Notes: a model not told the origin generated them from the sequence alone. A stretch of DNA of 18,945 nt from CAG-877 sp045125935 (GCA_045125935.1 JBGVNW010000051.1:1-18945), one strand, 5' to 3'; positions 1 to 7,440 are shown, counted from the first letter of the stretch. Translations and numbers: made by a program.

Positions 1-97
1 CAGGTATTGCGACCATCATTAAAATTCCCATAATTACAATAACCGCTAATAATTCAACTAAAGTAAATCCTCTTTTGTTTAAATTTCTCCTTTTCAT
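1..97 (-). CDS. Type IV prepilin-like protein, N-terminus (partial)
   Basis: The gene runs off the left edge of the window; only the first 32 codons are present. They encode a short basic leader (MKRRNLNKRG) followed directly by FTLVELLAV and a hydrophobic helix. This is the class III signal of type IV pilins and ComG-type pseudopilins: prepilin peptidase cuts after the Gly and N-methylates the Phe, and the Glu at position +5 guides filament assembly. The family assignment is firm. Which pilin it is (ComGC-like competence pseudopilin or another major pilin) cannot be told without the C-terminus. The start is ambiguous: an in-frame ATG also lies at 101-103, and AAAAGAG (complement of 104-110) precedes both. 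A near-consensus promoter lies about 40 bases upstream. Confidence 0.85.
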   Translation of the reverse strand, partial: MKRRNLNKRGFTLVELLAVIVIMGILMMVAIP

Positions 98-139
98 ATA
101 CATCTCTTTTAATTATTCTCCCTTCATTATTATACATAA

Positions 140-168
140 ATCATAACCACAATATGTTATTTTGTCAA
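140..168 (-). promoter_or_regulatory. Sigma-A type promoter for the prepilin gene
   Basis: On the minus strand, TTGACA (complement of 163-168) is separated by exactly 17 bases from TATGAT (complement of 140-145). This is the closest match to the housekeeping consensus in the window. Predicted transcription start is near 133, about 30-36 bases before the prepilin start. The rest of the 104-296 gap is AT-rich and shows no gene; no clear terminator follows the gene that ends at 297. Confidence 0.7.
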
Positions 169-296
169 TTAATACTTACTGACACTTATTTAGTAATAAA
201 TATAAATCCTAAGCATTTTCCAACACAACAATAAAATTCAATTGCTTTACACAAATGAACTTTTAGTCATGCTTATTTTTAAAATTTTTTTACCTC

Positions 297-740
297 TTAA
301 TTATTTACTTTCTTATACTGAATTGGTGGATCTGTAGCAACCTTATCCATCACTAAATTTCTCTCACTATCAAATTCCAATAATCTCTTTGTCTGAGTTA
401 AATTATCATTCCTATCATAAACAATTTCACCCATCATTAAAGACTCCACATATATATCACCAGGTCTACCACCATACATCCAGTATGGATGTTCACTAAC
501 ACTTACACATATACCAGTTTTAGAATAAACCTCCTCTATTGCATCAACAAAAACATCACTCTTAAAAGTATAATCGATATAAACTAAATGCAACGCAACA
601 TGAGTAAGTAATTCCTCATTTTCTCCACATACAATATAAGCACCTTCAAACCTAACATCATCCTCATATGAATGTACAACTTTCGAAATAAAATCCGAAA
701 TAACATCTATTCTTTCTCTTTCAACATTTACACTCTTCAT
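297..740 (-). CDS. Hypothetical protein, possibly a degenerate nucleotidyltransferase fold
   Basis: A 147-residue soluble protein, acidic in its first two thirds, with no signal peptide or membrane segment. The ATG at 738-740 has a good ribosome site (GGGTGG, 6 bases upstream). The gene starts 30 bases after the methyltransferase gene ends, so the two are probably one operon. I do not recognise the family with confidence. The segment ending in GEIVYDRNDNL resembles the end of small DNA-polymerase-beta-type nucleotidyltransferase domains (a beta strand, then a 'leYDr' element). However, the GS...DxD catalytic signature expected near residues 35-55 is not visible, so any catalytic role is unsupported. 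Related non-catalytic regulatory domains are one possibility. Confidence 0.6.
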   Translation of the reverse strand: MKSVNVERERIDVISDFISKVVHSYEDDVRFEGAYIVCGENEELLTHVALHLVYIDYTFKSDVFVDAIEEVYSKTGICVSVSEHPYWMYGGRPGDIYVESLMMGEIVYDRNDNLTQTKRLLEFDSERNLVMDKVATDPPIQYKKVNN

Positions 741-770
741 AATAAACCACCCTATCTACATTAAATTTAT

Positions 771-1445
771 TTATCTACTAACAACAACACACATCGAAAC
801 ATTAAAATCAGGTATTCTATCAGAAAACCAATGCGATTTTACTAAAAGATTACTATTATTAAGTTCACTCATAAAATAATCCCAATCTACAATCCTACAT
901 GAAGTAGTCGCAATTGTCATTTCTTCTCCAGTATTAATATTTACACGTTTAGAATCATCAAAAGCTTCATCTTTCTCAGAACAATACTGTTCCTCACCAT
1001 CACCCATAATAACTATAAAAGCAACACCTTTATCGGTCAAATGTTCTCTAATAAAATCTAAAAACTTCTTACGATGACAATCATCAACAAACATATGTAA
1101 TACCGCAATAGAATATATAAAATCAAATTTTCCATCCAAACTATCTTCAATAACATCAAATTGTCTAAACTTATTAACATATTTATTCTGACTAAGCTCA
1201 TTACATTTTTTTATTGCCTCTTTAGAATAATCAACACCTAAAACATTATAACCATGCTCCAGTAAATATATTGCATCTCTTCCCTCACCACAACCAAGTT
1301 CTAATATTTTACTATTCTTATTAATACCAAATCTATTAATAACATCCATCACTTCTAAAGTCGGAATAAAAGATGCCCACAAAGTATTTTTCTCATGAAC
1401 TTGTCTATACCTTTTATCATAAGCTTTATAATATGCATCATCCAT
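771..1445 (-). CDS. Class I SAM-dependent methyltransferase
   Basis: A 224-residue cytoplasmic protein with the Rossmann-type methyltransferase core. Motif I, ELGCGEGRD, is at residues 49-57 and binds S-adenosylmethionine. The acidic residue ending strand 2 is D72 (VDYS). An acidic FDFIYSIAVLHMF stretch around 107-119 matches motif IV, and a later strand (GVAFIVIMGDG) fits motif VI. Length and order match the small Methyltransf_11/25-type family, whose members methylate very different small molecules, so the substrate is unknown. The C-terminal segment DWDYFMSEL, typical of substrate caps, gives no clue. The start ATG (1443-1445) has GGTGAG upstream. It is the first gene of an operon with the 147-aa gene, driven by the promoter at 1462-1490. 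Confidence 0.85.
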   Translation of the reverse strand: MDDAYYKAYDKRYRQVHEKNTLWASFIPTLEVMDVINRFGINKNSKILELGCGEGRDAIYLLEHGYNVLGVDYSKEAIKKCNELSQNKYVNKFRQFDVIEDSLDGKFDFIYSIAVLHMFVDDCHRKKFLDFIREHLTDKGVAFIVIMGDGEEQYCSEKDEAFDDSKRVNINTGEEMTIATTSCRIVDWDYFMSELNNSNLLVKSHWFSDRIPDFNVSMCVVVSR

Positions 1446-1461
1446 TTAACTCACCATTCTA

Positions 1462-1490
1462 ACTATAACATACAAATAATAACTAAGCAA
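1462..1490 (-). promoter_or_regulatory. Promoter for the methyltransferase operon
   Basis: On the minus strand, TTGCTT (complement of 1485-1490), a 17-base spacer, then TATAGT (complement of 1462-1467). The -10 is preceded by TGT, giving an extended -10. It lies just upstream of the methyltransferase start. The promoter is intact, so the neighbouring insertion sequence has not cut it off. Confidence 0.6.
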
Positions 1491-1580
1491 ACATTTATCT
1501 TTTCTAAGAAACTGTTTTATTTTATAATACTAGTAGGAGGAAGGTTGAAAAAAAGTAATTAAATAGAAACACGCAAAAGG

Positions 1581-1609
1581 AGTTCAAAAATAAGAAATTT
1601 TTTTGAACT
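1581..1609. repeat. AT-rich 10-bp hairpin beside the IS element
   Basis: AGTTCAAAAA at 1581-1590 and its reverse complement at 1600-1609 form a perfect 10-bp stem with a 9-base loop. It lies 42 bases outside the inverted repeat of the insertion sequence. Neither strand shows a clear U-tract after it, so it is not a convincing terminator. It may belong to the right end of the element or to the original intergenic DNA. Confidence 0.45.
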
Positions 1610-1650
1610 TAGAAAAGTCAATGAAGACTATAAAATAAGTTGTTCTTTGA

Positions 1651-1682
1651 AATAGTAAACTGTTATTAGGTATTCTGCAAAG
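1651..1682 (+). repeat. IS inverted repeat, transposase 3' end copy
   Basis: Imperfect inverted partner of 3114-3144. The match begins with AATAGTA, has one extra A, continues with ACTGTTATT, then alternates short matches and mismatches to a final AG. It includes the stop codon of the transposase frame (1666-1668). Confidence 0.6.
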
Positions 1683-2918
1683 TAATGTTGTAACCTAAAT
1701 TAGTTAAATAAGAAATCATTTCTTCAGGAGTATTTTGAATATTTTTATGAGATTTAAAATTTCTATTCATTAAATTTTCAAATCTATTATAATCAAAAAC
1801 TTCACCAGTAAGTAAAATGTGATATGCACTTGTAAGTAGTAATCTCGCTATTGCAATAATTGCTTTCTTATGACCGCGACGTCTTTTTAAAGATTCATAT
1901 CGCGCCTTAATATAAGGGCAAGAATTATCTTTGATAGCACATAAAGCACATTGAACAAGTAAAGGTTTGATATAAATACCTGCTTTAGTAATTCTAACAG
2001 ATTTCTTTTTCTTGGCAGACTCATTACATCTAGGTGTTAAACCAGCCCAAGAGCAAAGATGTTTATCATCAATAAAAGTATTCATATTAGTACCAATTTC
2101 TGCTATAATAAATATCGCTGATATTTCTCTTATACCAGGAATGGTTAAAAGAAGATTAATTTCAGTTGAATATTTAAGAGCAAGTTTTAAAATTTGTTCT
2201 TCTAATTCATCAATACATTCATTAATTGAATTGTAATGTTTTAGAACAATATTCATTTTTGATGATTGAGAATTATCAAAATTACCATTGATAGATTTCA
2301 AAATCTCTTCAGGTGATGATTGCAAATTTTTACGAAGAATGGTGTAATATCATCTAAAGTTAAGTTAGGGTTAGAAAGCATTAACTTTAAGATTGATTGA
2401 GATGTTTTTCCAAAAACATCAGTTACAACATTTGCAATTTGAACATTAGACATTGTAAGAGAATTTTGAAATCTATTTTTTTCGCTAGAACGAATATTAA
2501 TTAGTTTGTTTCTATAACGCATTAAATCTCTTAATTGTCTAATATTTGCAGGTGGCATAAATGAAGGCTCAACAAGACCATGCTTAAACATATCTGCAAT
2601 CCATATTGAATCTTTTTTGTCAGTTTTCTTACCTGGTATTGATCTAACATATTTAGGATGCGTAATAATACATTTGCATTTTTCTTCTAAAATATTGAAC
2701 ACAGGAATCCAATATTTCCCTGTAGATTCCATACAGACATCAAAAGTACCATTAGAAACTAACCAATCTCTACAATTAATTAAATCTTCTGTGAAAGTAT
2801 TAAATGATTTGGTTTGATAATCAGTGATATCGTGCTCATTTGATTTAGCAATAGTTACAACAATAATTTTCTTATGGACATCAATACCTGCACAATTTCT
2901 GTTAACAATCTTTAACAT
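1666..2918 (-). pseudogene. IS110-family transposase, frameshifted
   Basis: Two overlapping frames together encode one complete IS110-type recombinase. The N-terminal frame (2298-2918, 206 codons) has the RuvC-like DEDD site: GIDVHK near residue 11, CMESTG near 62 and KKTDKKDSIWIAD near 98-110. The C-terminal frame (1666 to about 2335) has the Transposase_20 domain: IPGI, SWAGLTPRC and the Ser-containing NESAKKKK segment, whose serine is the nucleophile candidate. The frames switch at an A-run of five bases at about 2334-2338. Adding one A would give ...DDITPFFVKNLQSSPEE..., joining them into about 417 residues, the normal family length. The simplest reading is loss of one base in a homopolymer. 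An assembly error or slippage-based expression remains possible. The start ATG (2916-2918) has AAAGGA upstream. Confidence 0.85.
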
Positions 2919-3140
2919 AAGTATTTTCCTTTCTAAAATATTTTGTTAAAGGGCTTTGACTGAAAATTCTCAACTAGAAAATACAAGAAATGGTTTTCAC
3001 ATAGATAAGGTTCCGTGCTCAAAAAGGCAACACTCATTTGTACACCGAGAATAATCGACACATATAAATATACGGGTTTAAAGTAATACTTTAACACCAC
3101 TCACCTTGCCGCGCTCTGTAGTATGCCCAATAACAGTTAC
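2919..3140 (-). ncRNA. Candidate bridge RNA region of the IS110 element
   Basis: This non-coding stretch upstream of the transposase is less AT-rich than the surrounding intergenic DNA, contains a GCGCGGCAAGG segment and shows several possible pairings on the minus strand. GGTGTTAAAGT pairs with ACTTTAAACC, a stem of about 10 bp with one mismatch (3077-3100). GGCAA near 3105-3110 can pair with TTGCC near 3026-3030, and AAGGT with ACCTT. A TATAAT box (complement of 3142-3147) would start a transcript near 3135, inside the inverted repeat. In characterised IS110 elements such as IS621, the left non-coding end encodes a bridge RNA that specifies donor and target. Position and length fit, but the loops and guides were not demonstrated here. 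Confidence 0.45.
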
Positions 3141-3144
3141 TATT
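3114..3144 (-). repeat. IS inverted repeat, transposase 5' end copy
   Basis: Read on the minus strand it begins AATAGTAACTGTTATTGGG. It is the partner of 1651-1682. A TATAAT overlaps its outer edge. Confidence 0.6.
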
Positions 3145-3199
3145 ATACAATAAATAAAGTGTTGAAGATTTAATTAGTTTATTTTCAACTCAATTTGTG

Positions 3200-3219
3200 C
3201 CTTTCGGAGGACTGAAAGG
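3200..3219 (+). other. Small leader hairpin upstream of the membrane protein gene
   Basis: CCTTTC (3200-3205) pairs with GAAAGG (3214-3219), with loop GGAGGACT. The loop holds a perfect GGAGG, and two further AAAGGA sites follow at 3215-3220 and 3227-3232. Only the last is near the start at 3246, at a long spacing of about 13 bases. The region from 3151 to 3245 otherwise shows no gene and no convincing -35/-10 pair. Confidence 0.35.
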
Positions 3220-3245
3220 ACGATAGAAAGGAATGTTAGTTAAAT

Positions 3246-4718
3246 ATGAAAAAATTTAAAAAGATTTATCCCTATTTAATTATATTTATTATCTTTTTAA
3301 TTATAACCACTCTTACCCCTATAGCAGGAGATGACTGGGGAAATTACTTAGAAGGAACACTAGGAATAAGACACATGATTGGTCAAGCTATCGGTATGTA
3401 CTTTGATTGGGAAGGAAGATTTATAAGTAGATTATTAATTAATTTCTTAACTTATTACAAAGTATTATGGAATATTATAAATAGTCTTTTAATAACAAGT
3501 ATTATATATCTAATAGTACAAATAACTAATTCAAAAAGTAAAAAACAATCTCTTTTATTCGCAATACTAATAGTATTATTAATGAATATTCATACATTTG
3601 GTCAAGTAGTTACATGGCTAGCTGGAAATATAACATATTTATTTGTAATACCCCTACTTCTATTTTATTTTAATTATATTTTACATCATCAAAATAATAA
3701 TAAAAAAACAATCATCGCCTTAACATTTCTAAATATTATTATGACTATGTTTGTAGAACATATGGCAGTAATTCTAGTCACAGGAAATATATTAATATTA
3801 TTATCAAGATACATAAAAACTAAAAAAATAGATAAAGAAATACTAATATATACAATTGCTTCAACCTTAGGACTAATAACTATGCTTTTTAGTCCTGGAT
3901 CAAGAAAACGATCATTAACAGAAAATATAACTTTTAACGAACTAAATATTATTGAAAAAATATTATATAACGTACCAAACTTTATCTATTATACATTTAC
4001 AGTAAATTATACTCTATCAATTATAATGACTCTGGGAAATTACTACTTAGTAAAAAGGCAAATTAAAAATAAGAAATTAAGACTACTAAGTTATTTATAT
4101 TTATTAATTTTTCCAATTATAAATTCTCTAATCTATCTATATTCAAGTTTATTAAATAAAGATATTATAGTACATAATAATATAATTGTAATACTATACT
4201 TTATTTCCTATATCTTAATAGACTTACTACTAGTTTATAAAGCAACAAAAAAAGATAAAATAAACAAAACACTTTTCTTTTATCTACTTGGATATGGAGC
4301 AAATGTTATAATGACAGTATCACCTACTTGGGGATATCGAACTAGTTTTGCAACTTATATTTTCTTATCTATTTCATATTTATTAATAATTAATCGTTAT
4401 ATGAAAGAAACTAAAATAATTAATTTCCTAGCAACAACCATCTGCATATTATCATCAATCTTTTATATAACACTATATACTAGTGCTAGACTACAACTTA
4501 TTGAAAATAATAAAAATATCAAAGAACAATTAGAAGAAGATAAAGATGTAATTGAAATAATAAAATATCCAAATTTTGTAAGTTGCAATATCAATCCAGA
4601 AAATGATTATCATCTACAAAAATTTAAATTATATTATGAAATACCTGAAGATAAAGAAGTAAAATTAATTGATAATAATTGGAAATATCAACTTATATAT
4701 ACCAAAAAAGAAGATTGA
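3246..4718 (+). CDS. Polytopic membrane protein, DUF6056-like (putative GT-C glycosyltransferase)
   Basis: A 490-residue integral membrane protein with about ten or more hydrophobic helices and a soluble, charged C-terminal tail from about residue 420. The first helix (9-27) is followed at once by the acidic motif DDW (29-31). A short acidic motif in the first external loop is a hallmark of GT-C glycosyltransferases that use polyprenyl-linked sugars, and layout and length fit the DUF6056 group as I remember it. A role in adding sugars to an envelope glycan is an inference. It is the only complete plus-strand gene in the window, lies about 100 bases from an IS110 element and is very AT-rich, all of which suggests acquisition by transfer. 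Its TGA stop lies inside a hairpin shared with the converging dehydrogenase gene. Confidence 0.7.
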   Translation: MKKFKKIYPYLIIFIIFLIITTLTPIAGDDWGNYLEGTLGIRHMIGQAIGMYFDWEGRFISRLLINFLTYYKVLWNIINSLLITSIIYLIVQITNSKSKKQSLLFAILIVLLMNIHTFGQVVTWLAGNITYLFVIPLLLFYFNYILHHQNNNKKTIIALTFLNIIMTMFVEHMAVILVTGNILILLSRYIKTKKIDKEILIYTIASTLGLITMLFSPGSRKRSLTENITFNELNIIEKILYNVPNFIYYTFTVNYTLSIIMTLGNYYLVKRQIKNKKLRLLSYLYLLIFPIINSLIYLYSSLLNKDIIVHNNIIVILYFISYILIDLLLVYKATKKDKINKTLFFYLLGYGANVIMTVSPTWGYRTSFATYIFLSISYLLIINRYMKETKIINFLATTICILSSIFYITLYTSARLQLIENNKNIKEQLEEDKDVIEIIKYPNFVSCNINPENDYHLQKFKLYYEIPEDKEVKLIDNNWKYQLIYTKKED

Positions 4719-4731
4719 AAAATCTTCTTTT
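4706..4731. terminator. Bidirectional terminator between convergent genes
   Basis: AAAAGAAGATT (4706-4716), loop GAAA, AATCTTCTTTT (4721-4731): a perfect 11-bp stem with A/T-runs on both sides, so it can act in both directions. The two flanking genes end inside it: the plus-strand stop is at 4716-4718 and the minus-strand stop at 4730-4732. Confidence 0.8.
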
Positions 4732-5536
4732 ACTTTTCACTAAAAAAATCACGTTTATTAAATCCCGCAGTCATAAATCTAAATGCTGCTCTTCCATTAG
4801 AAAGCCATGTAAATTTAACACCATTCTTAGTATTCTTAATTATTTTATCTACCATAAATTCAGCTATTGTTTCTGGATAATCACCTAAAATATTATAAAC
4901 TTTCTTTGTCTTTTCATCTAATTCTATTTTATCTCCATTACCAAGAGATGTTGTAATAAAATCTGTAATCATAATTCCTGGAGTAATTTTACCAATTAAG
5001 ACATTTGTATTCATAACTTCACTCTCTTTAGCAAGTGCTTCAGTAAAATAAGTTACTGCTCTTTTACTAGTTCCATATAATGATAATCCCATAATAGTCG
5101 CATCATTACTACTATGACCCTCTACATTAAATATTTGTCCACTCTTTTGTTTTATCATAACTGGCATTATTAACTTAGAACATAAAATTGTTCCCTTTAA
5201 ATCAACTTCAATTAACTTATCAATTGTCTTTTTATCAAGTTCCCAGATAGGTTTATTAGGTTGATTAATTCCTGCATTATTAATCCAAATATCAATAGTT
5301 GGAAAACATTCTAAAGTATCATCAATTAACTTAGTAATTGTCTCTTCATTTGTAACATCAACATAATGACTAATTACCTTTCCTTTAGAATTAATTCTTT
5401 CAATATCTTCTTTAGCTTCTTTTAAATTCTCCTCTGAAATATCACATAAAACTACATTAAAATCTCTTTTTCTAAACAATTCAGCCATAGCGTAGCCAAA
5501 TCCTCTAGCGCTCCCTGTAATAACTACTGTTTTCAT
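4730..5536 (-). CDS. Short-chain dehydrogenase/reductase (SDR)
   Basis: A 268-residue classical SDR that should catalyse an NAD(P)(H)-dependent oxidation or reduction of an alcohol or carbonyl. The visible motifs are the glycine-rich TGSARGFG (7-14), D32 at the end of strand 2 (which favours NAD(H) over NADP(H)), NNAG (86-89), catalytic S142 or S143, Y154 and K158 (YGTSK), and the PG element at 186-187. The substrate is not deducible. The start is the ATG at 5534-5536, preceded by AAGGTGG at correct spacing. A GTG three codons upstream falls inside that ribosome site and is less likely. The start lies 11 bases after the 384-aa gene, so the two are co-transcribed. Confidence 0.9.
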   Translation of the reverse strand: MKTVVITGSARGFGYAMAELFRKRDFNVVLCDISEENLKEAKEDIERINSKGKVISHYVDVTNEETITKLIDDTLECFPTIDIWINNAGINQPNKPIWELDKKTIDKLIEVDLKGTILCSKLIMPVMIKQKSGQIFNVEGHSSNDATIMGLSLYGTSKRAVTYFTEALAKESEVMNTNVLIGKITPGIMITDFITTSLGNGDKIELDEKTKKVYNILGDYPETIAEFMVDKIIKNTKNGVKFTWLSNGRAAFRFMTAGFNKRDFFSEK

Positions 5537-5547
5537 TTTTACCACCT

Positions 5548-6702
5548 TTACTTTCTAATACGTATACTCGCCTCATCTGCCAACTTAAATCTAACTATCT
5601 TCCCAGACAAATCATCTTGTTCAGTCAAATTCTCAGCAAAATCATCATCAACATAATCATCATAACTATCATCGATAACATCAACACTAAATAATCTTGT
5701 TGCTAATTCTGTTGCCTTATTTAAAGATTGAACATCAGTCGTATCAACAATTTTATACTTTTCTCTATCATATGAAAATTCAAATTCAGGATCAAACTTC
5801 TTAAATACATCAACAACACCTAATTTATTCGCAACATAAGAGATAACATCATCATATGACAAACTTCCAGAATATCCACTATCTAACATAAATTCAAACA
5901 TCTCATGTTCAAACACATCGACTCTCCATGAATTAACCCTATCCATATACATAGACCAACTATTTTCAACATATCTAACTTCTTTAAGTGCCCGAGCCAA
6001 AACATTCTCAAAACTACTAGACAACTTTTGCTCAAATGCATATAAACCCAATCTACGATCATAATCATCTATACAATCACGTAAAAATTGTACTTCGCCA
6101 TAACTCTTAAACTCTTCCAAACTCTTAAAACGACTATGAATTAAATATTCTAAATTATTATCCCTCGCATCATAAAGCGCACTATTAAACATTCTTCTCG
6201 CAACAAAATCAACAATAATTGGACTTTCTTCATATTGAACTGCGGTAATAACAAAACCAGCTTTACTTTCATCTTTCATTAATTCATCATCAAAAGCATC
6301 AATACAAGCTTTAGCCCTTCTTCTTTCATACTCATAAAAGAAAGAAGAAATAACCGCAAAATTATTAAAAACCTCACCATACAAATCACTCATTATAATA
6401 TTTAATTCAGTATATGGTAAATCATGAATTCTTTCACCTTCATCTAATGAATCCAAATATGTATCCGCAACCTCAGTCACAAATTCCAAGTCATTCTTAA
6501 ATAACTCAACTACTTCACGTACAAAACCATAATCATTTTTTACCGACTCCGAACACAATTCATAAATCTTCTTATCTTTTGATCTTTCCATTACTTGTAA
6601 CATAAAATCTGGATCATTTTCCAAATCTTCTACATTATAATTTTCAATATCATTACCCCAAATATAATCATAAACAAGCTTTAAATCATATATACGTCTC
6701 AC
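5548..6702 (-). CDS. Hypothetical acidic protein, 384 aa
   Basis: I do not recognise the family. The protein is soluble, mostly helical and strongly acidic, with no signal peptide. Residues about 28-85 contain a loosely repeated pattern (NDPDFMLQVM, KNDYGFVREVV, KNDLEFVTEVA) like the short helical repeats of DUF4116-type proteins. The middle is rich in aromatic and charged residues. The tail has an Asp-rich stretch (DDSYDDYVDDDF) before a short basic end. The start codon is GTG (6700-6702), supported by AAGGTGA 5 bases upstream. It is the first gene of a two-gene unit with the dehydrogenase, whose function gives no clear hint. Confidence 0.65.
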   Translation of the reverse strand: MRRIYDLKLVYDYIWGNDIENYNVEDLENDPDFMLQVMERSKDKKIYELCSESVKNDYGFVREVVELFKNDLEFVTEVADTYLDSLDEGERIHDLPYTELNIIMSDLYGEVFNNFAVISSFFYEYERRRAKACIDAFDDELMKDESKAGFVITAVQYEESPIIVDFVARRMFNSALYDARDNNLEYLIHSRFKSLEEFKSYGEVQFLRDCIDDYDRRLGLYAFEQKLSSSFENVLARALKEVRYVENSWSMYMDRVNSWRVDVFEHEMFEFMLDSGYSGSLSYDDVISYVANKLGVVDVFKKFDPEFEFSYDREKYKIVDTTDVQSLNKATELATRLFSVDVIDDSYDDYVDDDFAENLTEQDDLSGKIVRFKLADEASIRIRK

Positions 6703-6719
6703 TGTATCACCTTATACTA

Positions 6720-6748
6720 ATTATAGCTAAAATTCTAAAGCAATACAA
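6720..6748 (-). promoter_or_regulatory. Promoter for the 384-aa gene and dehydrogenase
   Basis: TTGTAT (complement of 6743-6748), a 17-base spacer, TATAAT (complement of 6720-6725). The predicted start would leave a leader of only about ten bases, beginning almost at the AAGGTGA ribosome site. Confidence 0.6.
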
Positions 6749-6758
6749 ACAATTTTAA

Positions 6759-6784
6759 AAAGAAAAAGATACTATATCAGTACC
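6759..6784 (-). terminator. Terminator of the two-component membrane-protein operon
   Basis: On the minus strand GGTACT GATAT AGTATC (6768-6784; one G-T pair) is followed by TTTTTCTTTTT. It begins immediately after the stop codon of the 216-aa gene. Confidence 0.7.
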
Positions 6785-7435
6785 TCAATCAAAATCATAA
6801 TATTTTTTTATACCTATAAACATATATAAACCTACACCCATTATCAAAAGACTAACTCCCATTCCCATCAATCCATTAAATATTCTAACATCTACTCCAT
6901 TACCAAAATTTTGTAGTAAAACTACTTGTGTTAAAACAATAGACGTCAAAGCATTACAAAAATTAGTTGTCTTTACAGCCGAAATAATAGGATCATCATT
7001 CTTTCTATATTTAATCATTCCATATATTGCTGAACCTATTGAATAAAAAGCCATAAAAGCTACTAAAAAAGTCATATAATCATGCATTCCAATATTAGGA
7101 TTTTTATAATACATATAAATACTAACTAAAAAATATGTAATTCCCAGTAAAATCAAAAGAATACCATTAATCAAATAATTTTTTAAACCAAGTCTTCTCT
7201 GTTCTAAAAAACTTTCCATATATCTCATCTTACGATAATCTCTAATTGAAAATATTCTAAGTATCGCTAATGTTCCACTAAATATGGCATTTACAAAGAA
7301 CCACATCGATGGAAGAGTCAAACTAAAAATGAGTTTTATTAGTGCCATTACACTATTACCAATAGTCGTTAAAAACAAAAAGAAGACTACTCGGTCCTTT
7401 TTTTCTAATTCTAAAAAAATACCTTTTATCTTCAT
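6785..7435 (-). CDS. Six-TM membrane protein of unknown function
   Basis: A 216-residue protein with about six hydrophobic helices (roughly 14-36, 42-64, 88-108, 118-142, 152-172 and 185-208). A charged loop between helices 2 and 3 (RDYRKMRYMESF) should be cytoplasmic. The helix pattern recalls the membrane half of cation diffusion facilitators, but I cannot see the paired His/Asp metal site, so transport is unsupported. It is the last gene of the cluster. Its ribosome site AAGGAG overlaps the end of the previous gene, with only five bases between the two coding regions, so translation is probably coupled. A terminator follows directly. Its place downstream of the sensor kinase genes suggests an envelope role. 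Confidence 0.7.
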   Translation of the reverse strand: MKIKGIFLELEKKDRVVFFLFLTTIGNSVMALIKLIFSLTLPSMWFFVNAIFSGTLAILRIFSIRDYRKMRYMESFLEQRRLGLKNYLINGILLILLGITYFLVSIYMYYKNPNIGMHDYMTFLVAFMAFYSIGSAIYGMIKYRKNDDPIISAVKTTNFCNALTSIVLTQVVLLQNFGNGVDVRIFNGLMGMGVSLLIMGVGLYMFIGIKKYYDFD

Positions 7436-7440
7436 AATCT

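Larger units (their letters stand above)
1651..3144 (-). mobile_element. IS110-family insertion sequence with imperfect inverted repeats
   Basis: The element contains a DEDD transposase gene (broken, see below) and about 226 bases of non-coding DNA upstream of it. Its ends are suggested by an imperfect inverted repeat that I found by comparing the two edges. AATAGTAAACTGTTATT... at 1651-1682 (plus) aligns with AATAGTAACTGTTATT... read on the minus strand from 3144 to 3114, with about 26 of 31 positions identical and one single-base gap. The left-coordinate copy overlaps the transposase stop codon. Such subterminal repeats are known in the IS1111 branch of IS110, whereas long non-coding DNA upstream of the gene is typical of the IS110 branch. 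The true termini may lie some tens of bases outside the repeats. No clear target duplication is seen, as expected for the family. Confidence 0.75.

Noticed and set aside
1581..1609. 10-bp hairpin as an intrinsic terminator for the transposase
   Set aside because: The stem is almost entirely A/T apart from two G-C pairs, and no T-run follows the minus-strand stem.
2325..2345. Programmed -1 frameshift of the IS110 transposase
   Set aside because: The A-run is not a canonical slippery heptamer, and IS110 transposases are normally made from a single frame. Loss of one A is simpler.
2012..2817. Two plus-strand reading frames (2012-2236 and 2617-2817)
   Set aside because: They lie wholly within the transposase coding region on the other strand, have no ribosome site and show no recognisable protein.
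3233..3259. Eight-codon frame before the membrane protein gene as a leader peptide
   Set aside because: Its ATG directly abuts the AAAGGA with no spacing, so initiation there is unlikely.
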